Under the pieces are notes generated by a model, which ran no database searches, was not told where the DNA came from, and was given only the letters and a program-made list of their open reading frames with translations. From contig WQWP01000082.1 of assembly GCA_009787485.1 (NCBI GenBank), forward strand, positions 1 to 9,530: DNA of 9,530 bases, written 5' to 3'. The DNA is from Lentimicrobiaceae bacterium. Lineage in GTDB: Bacteria > Bacteroidota > Bacteroidia > Bacteroidales > WCHB1-69. The translations under genes were made by a program, and so were the position numbers. Below are positions 1-5,537 of this stretch, one piece after another; positions within the stretch are counted from its first letter, which is position 1, and every line of letters begins with the position of its first letter.

Positions 1-8
1 ACTTCTCT

Positions 9-38
9 TTTAATTCTTAATTCATAATTCTTAATTAA
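9..38. repeat. AT-rich TTAATTC tract before tRNA-Ile
   Basis: This is a degenerate tandem run of a 7-base unit close to TTAATTC, with one interrupted unit in the middle. It ends 4 bases before the first base of the tRNA-Ile. Related tracts lie at 143-173 (opposite orientation), 209-237 and 4805-4827. No coding potential is seen. Confidence 0.65.
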
Positions 39-42
39 CCTT

Positions 43-116
43 AGTCGCGTAGCTCAGTTGGTTAGAGCACTACACTGATAATGTAGGGGTCGGCAGTTCA
101 AATCTGCCCGGGACTA
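43..116 (+). tRNA. tRNA-Ile, anticodon GAU
   Basis: The sequence folds as a complete cloverleaf of 74 nt. The D arm starts GCTCAG at 52, the anticodon stem is CTACA/TGTAG around the loop 75-81, and the anticodon GAT is at 77-79. The T stem is GGCAG/CTGCC with loop TTCAAAT, and the discriminator is A116. GAU decodes isoleucine. The acceptor stem pairs AGTCGCG (43-49) with CGGGACT (109-115); six pairs form, but position 5:68 is a G-G mismatch. The 3' CCA is not encoded (CAAA follows the discriminator), so it would be added after transcription. A hairpin with a T run follows directly. The Ile/Ala pair is the one normally found in rRNA operon spacers, but no rRNA is visible here. Confidence 0.95.
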
Positions 117-117
117 C

Positions 118-142
118 AAAAAAAACGCGAAGCGTTTTTTTT
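118..142 (+). terminator. intrinsic terminator after tRNA-Ile
   Basis: This is a perfect inverted repeat: eight A plus CGC (118-128), loop GAA (129-131), then GCG plus eight T (132-142). It begins 2 bases after the tRNA discriminator. With A runs and T runs on both sides of a short GC core, it could act on either strand. Its presence suggests that the two tRNAs are not simply processed from one uninterrupted transcript. Confidence 0.75.
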
Positions 143-173
143 GAATTAAAAATTAAGAATTAAAAATTAAAAG
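143..173. repeat. AT-rich GAATTAA tract, inverted orientation
   Basis: This tract consists of GAATTAAAAATTAA-like units, the reverse complement of the TTAATTC tracts at 9-38 and 209-237. With the 209-237 tract it forms an imperfect inverted repeat spanning most of the spacer between the two tRNAs. The bases between (174-208) show nothing recognisable. Confidence 0.55.
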
Positions 174-208
174 AAAAGGACTAATCTTTAAACTTTTAAC
201 CTTCATCT

Positions 209-237
209 CTTAATTCTTAATTCTCAATTCTTAATTG
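209..237. repeat. AT-rich TTAATTC tract before tRNA-Ala
   Basis: This is a tandem of about four TTAATTC-like heptamers with one T-to-C variant unit. It ends 5 bases before the tRNA-Ala, the same placement that the 9-38 tract has relative to tRNA-Ile. Confidence 0.65.
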
Positions 238-242
238 AAATT

Positions 243-316
243 GGGGGCGTAGCTCAGCTGGCTAGAGCACCTGCCTTGCACGCAGGGGGTCATCGGTTCG
301 AATCCGTTCGCCTCCA
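243..316 (+). tRNA. tRNA-Ala, anticodon UGC
   Basis: The sequence folds as a 74-nt cloverleaf. The acceptor stem is GGGGGCG (243-249) with CGCCTCC (309-315) and contains the G3:U70 wobble pair, the main identity element for alanyl-tRNA synthetase. The anticodon stem is CCTGC/GCAGG with TGC at 277-279, and the discriminator is A316. The T stem is ATCGG/CCGTT, leaving one U-U mismatch at position 50:64. The bases after the discriminator are CCC, so a CCA end is not encoded. A strong hairpin terminator follows 11 bases later. Confidence 0.96.
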
Positions 317-327
317 CCCTCAAAACC

Positions 328-359
328 AAACAGTTACAAAGTCGTTGTAACTGTTTTTT
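328..359 (+). terminator. intrinsic terminator after tRNA-Ala
   Basis: A perfect 12-bp stem is formed by AAACAGTTACAA (328-339) and TTGTAACTGTTT (345-356), with loop AGTCG and a run of T continuing to 359. It lies between the tRNA-Ala and the promoter of the downstream peptidase gene, so it insulates the tRNA unit from the protein-coding unit. Confidence 0.85.
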
Positions 360-377
360 GTTTAAGGTGAACAAAAA

Positions 378-409
378 GTGAATAACGAAATCATTTAATG
401 CTACTTTTG
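378..409 (+). promoter_or_regulatory. Bacteroidota-type promoter for the M28 peptidase gene
   Basis: TACTTTTG at 402-409 matches the Bacteroidota -7 consensus TAnnTTTG. A GTG at 378-380 stands 21 bases upstream where the -33 TTG would be expected, so that half is degenerate. Transcription would begin near 415, giving a leader of roughly 14 A-rich bases before the ATG at 429. No Shine-Dalgarno sequence is seen, as usual for this phylum. Confidence 0.6.
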
Positions 410-428
410 CACAAAAAATATACCAAAA

Positions 429-2384
429 ATGAGAAACACAACTTTTGCTTTTTTATTGCTTTTTAGCATAACCTTATCGGCACAAGAAATACTTACTAAT
501 AAAGGAAATAGACAACAATCATACCCAGATATCACAACTATAAACCCTGCCGTTCAGGAATATGTGAATCAAGTAAGTATCACAAATTTGGAAAATAACA
601 TTCGTTTCATGCAAGATTTAGGAGTGCGTAATGCAACCACCGAAATAGCTTTGCAAACACAAAACTGGCTCATTGAGCAGTTTGAGTCTTATGATAGTTT
701 AGAGGTTTCCGTTCATTATTTTCCATACAGAGGAGATACGCTGGCTGCAGGTAATGTAGTAGCAAAGAAAGTGGGCAGCGAGTTTCCCGATGAGTATATC
801 ATTCTCTCGGCTCACTACGATCATCAATCCGGCCCCGGCGCCGATGATAATGCCTCCGGAACAGCAGGTGTCTTGGAATGTGCTAAAATTTTAAGCCAAA
901 TAGAAACAAAACGCTCCATTATCTTTATTGCAATCAATTGCGAAGAGTTTGGATTAGTGGGCAGCTTTGATTATGCACAAAAATGCGCAGCTGAGGATAT
1001 GAACATCATAGCCGGTTTTAATTTAGACCAGATTGGTTACAATCCCCCAAGTCAAGTAGATTTAAAAATGGGCGCAGGTTATTCGCCGATATCAAAAAAA
1101 TTGTTCGATTATTATCATCAAGTAGCAAATTTATATGTACCCGATGTTCCTACATTTCATTTTACTAAAGGCGACCACTACAACAGTGATAATGTGAGCT
1201 TTAATATTCACGGATATGCATCATTATATATATCTGACAGTGAATATAATGCCGATATTCCTTGTTATCACAGGCCTTGTGATACGCTTGGCAATGGCGT
1301 GAATAGTTTAGAACTTGCAAGAGCTTTTACGCAAGCTACGCTTGCAGCGGCGGCAGAGTTGGCTAACGGTTGGTTGCCGCCGCAAAATTTAAGCGCAGTT
1401 TCCAATATTACAACAGTGAAAATCAGTTGGGATGAAACACCGCAAACAGCTGCTTATAAGCTATATAAAAATGGAACATTGCTTGCCGAAACAACAGAAA
1501 CTTCTTACGATGATCATAATGTTGCCGAAGAACAAGAGTATGCATATCTTGTAAAAGCCATACATGCCGAAACAAACATAGAGAGCGCTGCTTCAAATAG
1601 CGACACCACAGTATTTACTTCGCCCTTGCAAATACCATATTTTAATGACTTTGAGACAAATAGTAATGGTTTTATTATTAGAAATTCGAGTTGGGCAATT
1701 AGAAATAGTAATTCCAGGTTTATACTATCCAATGCTCCTAACGGTTCCGGGAACTGGTCTTTTAGTGATAATTATTGTAACGTTGTAGAAATGAAATGGT
1801 TTTCGATATCCGAAGATACAGAAAATATCTCCTTAAAATTTGATTTTTTTCATAATATTGGAAATTCTATGTCCGCTTATGGAATGCCTTATCTTGTGAA
1901 TACTACTTGTTTTCTTGAAATTACGACCGACCGAAAAAACTGGCATAAATTAGCAAAGTTTCAAAAAACAGCTCCTAATTGGCAAACTTATCAAGTGTCT
2001 TTAAATGAATATATTGGAAATCCATTTGTGCAAATTAGATTTAGATTTGATAGCTTTGGACCTTGGACGATTAGCAATACAAAACAATTTAACATAGACA
2101 ATATTAGCATAAATTTTAGCGGTGTGGGTATCGAAAGATATGAGCCTAATTATTTTAAAGACCTGATTATTTACCCTAACCCTACCAATGGAAATATTAA
2201 TATTACTACGTTTCAAGAGCAGCATTATGAAGTTTCTGTTCATGACATGCTCGGAAAAAAAGTTTTTCAACAAGCTGATTTTCAAGACGGAAATTTAAAT
2301 TTATCTTTTCTCCCAAAAGGAAATTATATGATTAGAGTGTCGAATGAGAAACACAGTATTGCAAAAAAAGTATTGATATTATAA
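429..2384 (+). CDS. secreted M28 family zinc metallopeptidase with FN3-like domain and T9SS type A sorting domain
   Basis: This is a 651-residue exported aminopeptidase-like enzyme. Residues 1-18 are a signal peptide with likely cleavage at LSA/QE, leaving an N-terminal Gln as is common in this phylum. The M28 domain spans about 45-312. The two-zinc site appears complete: H129 and D131 in SAHYDH, D140 in GADDNASG, catalytic E172 and ligand E173 in NCEEFG, D200 in FNLDQIGY, and H281 in CYHRPCDT. A fibronectin III-like module follows (about 316-395), then a beta-rich region (about 400-565) resembling the jelly-roll or MAM-like modules of secreted peptidases. The T9SS sorting domain is at about 573-651, with YPNPTNG near 582 and the terminal GNYMIRV...KKVLIL pattern. 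The protein is therefore predicted to be exported by Sec, then moved across the outer membrane and anchored or released by T9SS. The exact substrate is not readable. The ATG lies about 20 bases behind a -7 box. The 3' half is much more AT-rich than the next gene. Confidence 0.93.
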   Translation: MRNTTFAFLLLFSITLSAQEILTNKGNRQQSYPDITTINPAVQEYVNQVSITNLENNIRFMQDLGVRNATTEIALQTQNWLIEQFESYDSLEVSVHYFPYRGDTLAAGNVVAKKVGSEFPDEYIILSAHYDHQSGPGADDNASGTAGVLECAKILSQIETKRSIIFIAINCEEFGLVGSFDYAQKCAAEDMNIIAGFNLDQIGYNPPSQVDLKMGAGYSPISKKLFDYYHQVANLYVPDVPTFHFTKGDHYNSDNVSFNIHGYASLYISDSEYNADIPCYHRPCDTLGNGVNSLELARAFTQATLAAAAELANGWLPPQNLSAVSNITTVKISWDETPQTAAYKLYKNGTLLAETTETSYDDHNVAEEQEYAYLVKAIHAETNIESAASNSDTTVFTSPLQIPYFNDFETNSNGFIIRNSSWAIRNSNSRFILSNAPNGSGNWSFSDNYCNVVEMKWFSISEDTENISLKFDFFHNIGNSMSAYGMPYLVNTTCFLEITTDRKNWHKLAKFQKTAPNWQTYQVSLNEYIGNPFVQIRFRFDSFGPWTISNTKQFNIDNISINFSGVGIERYEPNYFKDLIIYPNPTNGNINITTFQEQHYEVSVHDMLGKKVFQQADFQDGNLNLSFLPKGNYMIRVSNEKHSIAKKVLIL

Positions 2385-2385
2385 A

Positions 2386-3840
2386 ATGTTTAAAAATCTA
2401 TTCAGAAAAAAAGAGATCGCTGCTATTTTGCGCGAGTCGGAAACTACTAATGGCGGATTAAAACGCACGCTAACAGCATCAAGTTTGGTTTCGTTGGGTA
2501 TTGGCGCCATTATTGGTACCGGTATATTTGTGATCACCGGACAGGCTGCCGCAGAGTATGCAGGGCCGGCGCTCACGATCTCATTTGTAATTTCGGCGCT
2601 CGGCTGTATCTTTGCCGGGTTTTGCTATGCCGAACTTGCAGCAATGATCCCTGTTTCCGGTAGCGTTTATTCGTACAGTTATGCCACTATGGGCGAATTT
2701 CTGGCGTGGTTCATCGGTTGGACTTTAGTTTTGGAGTATTTGTTTGCCTGTTCATCAGTGGCCATAGGTTGGTCGGGATATATGCAAAGCCTGTTGCACG
2801 GTTGGGGCATCCATTTACCACAAAACCTCAGCCAGTCAACGCTTGAGCATATAAACGGAGAGTGGTTGTTCACGGGCAGTCTCGTTAACTTTCCTGCGGT
2901 GTGCATTGTGGCCATTATTACCGCGTTGCTGCTATGCGGAATTCGCCAGTCGGCGCGGATAAACAATATCATTGTAGTTATTAAAGTGTTGGTTATTTTG
3001 ATGTTTATCGGTTTTGGGCTTTCTTACGTAGATACATCAAACTGGGTGCCTTACATTCCTGAAAACACGGGTTCGTTTGGGCATTTCGGCTGGAGCGGCA
3101 TTATGCGCGGCGCAGCCGTGGTGTTTTTTGCCTACCTTGGCTTTGATGCGCTTTCCACAGCCGCACAGGAAGCGAAAAACCCGCAACGCGACATGCCTAA
3201 AGGAATTTTAATTTCGTTGGCGATATGCGCTTTACTTTATGTGGCTGTAACTGCCGTACTTACAGGTATTGTACATTACAGCGAACTGAGAGTGGATGCG
3301 CCGATTGCCTTGGCTATCGACCGCGCCGGCGCCGGTTTGGCATGGATGAGCCCGCTGATTAAATTGGGCGCCATTGCCGGTATCAGCTCCGTAATTTTGG
3401 TGATGATGATGGGACAATCGCGCATCTATTACGCCATTTCTAACGATGGATTGATACCGCGATTTTTCTCCAAAGTGAGCGCCAAAAGCGGCGTACCACA
3501 GAATGCCGTAATTTTTTCCGGTATCGCTACCGGCGTCATTGCCGGCATTTTTCCACTGGGCGTGCTGAGTGAATTAGTCTCCATCGGCACACTGATGGCA
3601 TTCACCATTGTGTGCATCTCCGTCATAGTGTTGCGCAAAACCCATCCCGATCTGAAACGGCCGTTTAAAGTGCCGTTGGTGTGGCTGATCCCCTCACTGG
3701 GAGCGTTCTTCTGCATTATACAAATGGTTTCGTTGCCATGGGCAACGTGGCTCCGACTTTTCCTTTGGATGGCTGCCGGAATTGTACTCTATTTTGTTTA
3801 TGGAAAGCGGCACAGTTTGTTGGAGAAAAAAAATATGTAA
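2386..3840 (+). CDS. APC superfamily amino-acid permease (CAT/YfnA-like)
   Basis: This 484-residue inner-membrane transporter has about 12 or more hydrophobic segments. The first helix carries the substrate-backbone binding motif GIGAIIGTGIF (38-48). The sequence FFAYLGFDALSTAAQEAKNPQRDMPKGI (split around residues 248-273) is the hallmark of the cationic amino-acid transporter branch. Length and layout are normal and no disruption is seen. The family imports amino acids by proton symport or exchange; 'cationic' is a family label, and the actual substrate cannot be read here. The ATG lies 1 nt after the stop of the M28 peptidase, so translation coupling is likely and the pair plausibly links amino-acid release to uptake. 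The gene is far richer in GC (one 60-base row, 3301-3360, has 39 G+C) than the end of the peptidase gene (18 of 60 in 2101-2160). Confidence 0.92.
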   Translation: MFKNLFRKKEIAAILRESETTNGGLKRTLTASSLVSLGIGAIIGTGIFVITGQAAAEYAGPALTISFVISALGCIFAGFCYAELAAMIPVSGSVYSYSYATMGEFLAWFIGWTLVLEYLFACSSVAIGWSGYMQSLLHGWGIHLPQNLSQSTLEHINGEWLFTGSLVNFPAVCIVAIITALLLCGIRQSARINNIIVVIKVLVILMFIGFGLSYVDTSNWVPYIPENTGSFGHFGWSGIMRGAAVVFFAYLGFDALSTAAQEAKNPQRDMPKGILISLAICALLYVAVTAVLTGIVHYSELRVDAPIALAIDRAGAGLAWMSPLIKLGAIAGISSVILVMMMGQSRIYYAISNDGLIPRFFSKVSAKSGVPQNAVIFSGIATGVIAGIFPLGVLSELVSIGTLMAFTIVCISVIVLRKTHPDLKRPFKVPLVWLIPSLGAFFCIIQMVSLPWATWLRLFLWMAAGIVLYFVYGKRHSLLEKKNM

Positions 3841-3855
3841 ACGGATTCACAATTT

Positions 3856-4767
3856 ATGATAAAAGAAAAAATACTTAATCTAAAAAAAAGAAAAAACGCC
3901 ATCATTCTGGCGCACTACTACACCTTGCCCGAAGTGCAGGATATCGCTGATTTTGTTGGAGATAGTTTAGCCCTTTCCAAACAGGCTGCCGCTACAGATG
4001 CGGATATTATTCTGTTTGCCGGCGTGCATTTTATGGCAGAAACTGCCAAAATCTTATCTCCGCAAAAAAAAGTATTGATTCCCGACATGGACGCCGGGTG
4101 CTCATTAGCCGACAGCTGTCCGGCAGAGCAGTTGGAGGTTTTTCTAAAAGATTATCCAAATCATAAAGTGCTGAGCTACATTAATTGTTCAGCAAAAGTA
4201 AAAACGCTTTCCGATATTATTGTAACCTCCGGAAATGCGTTGAAGATTGTAAATGCACTGCCCCAAGATGAAAAAATTGTGTTTACACCGGATAGAAATT
4301 TAGGCGCTTACATTAATAAAGAAACCGGACGGGAAATGGTGCTTTGGAACGGTGCCTGCCACGTTCACGACCAACTCACAGCAGATGAAGTATATAGATT
4401 AAAAGAAAAATACCCGAATGCTAAAGTATTGGCACACCCGGAGTGTAAAGCCACGGTGCTGGCACTTGCCGATTTTATCGGCTCTACGGCTGCCATGCTG
4501 CATTTTGCAAAAAACAACACTCCCTCAGCGTTTATTGTGGCTACTGAAACCGGTATTTTGTATGAAATGCAAAAACAAAACCCTGACAAACAGTTTTATG
4601 TAGTAAACAACCCGGAAACTTGCGCCTGCAATGATTGTGAGTACATGAAATTGAATACGTTGGAGAAAATTTATAGCACTTTGCAGAGTGAAACGCCGGA
4701 GGTTGTATTAGATGAGGCATTGATTAAAAAGGCGTTGGCGCCAATTCGGAAGATGCTGGAGCATTGA
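3856..4767 (+). CDS. nadA: quinolinate synthase NadA
   Basis: This 303-residue cytoplasmic 4Fe-4S enzyme condenses iminoaspartate with dihydroxyacetone phosphate to form quinolinate in de novo NAD synthesis. It has the short-form NadA length. Recognisable parts are ILAHYYTLPEVQDIADFVGDS near the N terminus (H20, Y21), DMDAGCSLAD with C82, VTSGNAL near 123, WNGACHVHDQ with C168, HPECK near 193-198, and TCACNDCEYM with C261. By comparison with known NadA proteins, C82, C168 and C261 are the expected cluster ligands. C256 and C258 complete a CxCxxC-like group. The ATG is 15 nt after the permease stop, so co-transcription is likely. The usual partners nadB and nadC are not in the window. The TGA stop lies inside an AT-rich direct repeat. 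Confidence 0.96.
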   Translation: MIKEKILNLKKRKNAIILAHYYTLPEVQDIADFVGDSLALSKQAAATDADIILFAGVHFMAETAKILSPQKKVLIPDMDAGCSLADSCPAEQLEVFLKDYPNHKVLSYINCSAKVKTLSDIIVTSGNALKIVNALPQDEKIVFTPDRNLGAYINKETGREMVLWNGACHVHDQLTADEVYRLKEKYPNAKVLAHPECKATVLALADFIGSTAAMLHFAKNNTPSAFIVATETGILYEMQKQNPDKQFYVVNNPETCACNDCEYMKLNTLEKIYSTLQSETPEVVLDEALIKKALAPIRKMLEH

Positions 4768-4798
4768 ATATGGAATAATGAATATTGAATATGGAATA
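4763..4798. repeat. AT-rich direct repeat at the nadA 3' end
   Basis: ATTGAATATGGAATA occurs at 4763-4777 and again at 4784-4798, a 21-base period. The nadA stop codon (4765-4767) is inside the first copy. No convincing hairpin terminator is visible in this convergent spacer. Confidence 0.75.
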
Positions 4799-4804
4799 AA
4801 TCTT

Positions 4805-4827
4805 TTAATTCCTAATTCCTAATTCTT
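4805..4827. repeat. TTAATTC-type tract at the pseudouridine synthase 3' end
   Basis: This is three tandem heptamers close to TTAATTC (the CTAATTC variant). The stop codon of the minus-strand pseudouridine synthase (4819-4821) and its last two codons lie within the tract. It belongs to the same sequence class as the tracts beside the tRNAs. Confidence 0.65.
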
Positions 4828-5493
4828 AAACAACCCAAATCTCGTCTCCACCTCAATATTCTTTTTCGCAATAGGATGTTCAAAAATTATTCTTTGTGCT
4901 TGTAATGAGATGGATGCATCAGGATTAGAGCGTTTGGCTCCGTATTTTAAATCTCCTTTAATGGGCGTGCCATTTGCCGAGAGTTGCGCACGAATTTGAT
5001 GATGCCTTCCGGTAAATAGTTCTATTTCTAAGAGATGATAGTTTTTGGTAGGCTCTATGTATTTGTAGTGCAGCGAAGCCGATAAATATCCTTCTTTCCG
5101 CTCATCAGAGACTACGCTCCGGTTTAGTTTTTCATTTTTTTTGATAAACTGCTCCAACATTTGTTCTTCAATTTTTGGCTTTTGTTCCACTAAAGCGTGG
5201 TAAAACTTTCTAATTTTTCTCAGTTTAAATACTTCATTCATACGAAGAAGCCCCTTTGAAGTTTTGGCGTAGATGACGATGCCGCTCACCGGCCTGTCAA
5301 TGCGGTGAACGATACCTACGAATACGTTGCCGGGTTTTTGATATTTCTCTTTCAAAAATGTTCTAACTTTCTCCGACAGCGGCTCATCGCCTGTTTTATC
5401 GGCTTGCACAATCTCTCCGGGAAGTTTGTGTACAATGATTAAATGATTGTCTTCGTATAAAATACGCTCGGAAATGGGGATAGTGTCTTTCAC
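4819..5493 (-). CDS. RluA-family RNA pseudouridine synthase
   Basis: This cytoplasmic enzyme isomerises uridine to pseudouridine in rRNA or tRNA; the target site cannot be read. The protein is 224 residues from the GTG start at 5493, or 234 from a TTG at 5523. In the longer numbering, GIVHRIDRPVSG (70-81) is the catalytic motif of the family with D76 as the nucleophile, and FTGRHHQIRAQLS is the conserved GRxHQIR element. ILYEDNHLIIVHKLPGE is the usual first strand. No S4 domain is present, and the length fits the short RluA/RluC-type catalytic unit. The GTG is preferred because the TTG is the last triplet of a TACTTTTG promoter-like box, which would put the TTG upstream of any transcript from it. 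If the gene is read only from the upstream operon, the TTG, 14 nt after the ABC gene stop, remains possible. The gene follows the ABC ATPase gene on the same strand. Confidence 0.9.
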   Translation of the reverse strand: MKDTIPISERILYEDNHLIIVHKLPGEIVQADKTGDEPLSEKVRTFLKEKYQKPGNVFVGIVHRIDRPVSGIVIYAKTSKGLLRMNEVFKLRKIRKFYHALVEQKPKIEEQMLEQFIKKNEKLNRSVVSDERKEGYLSASLHYKYIEPTKNYHLLEIELFTGRHHQIRAQLSANGTPIKGDLKYGAKRSNPDASISLQAQRIIFEHPIAKKNIEVETRFGLFKN

Positions 5494-5520
5494 GATTTCT
5501 AAATTATTTTTAGTGTGCGG

Positions 5521-5528
5521 CAAAAGTA
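5521..5528 (-). promoter_or_regulatory. possible -7 box for the pseudouridine synthase gene
   Basis: Read on the minus strand this is TACTTTTG, a match to TAnnTTTG, lying 27 bases before the GTG at 5493. No TTG is found 19-21 bases further upstream, so only half of the promoter consensus is present. It sits 9 bases after the ABC gene stop codon. Confidence 0.35.
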
Positions 5529-5537
5529 ATTTATTTT

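Noticed and set aside
1..42. Possible end of a 16S rRNA gene upstream of tRNA-Ile
   Set aside because: The visible bases are AT-rich repeat and contain no anti-Shine-Dalgarno or other 16S 3'-end sequence.
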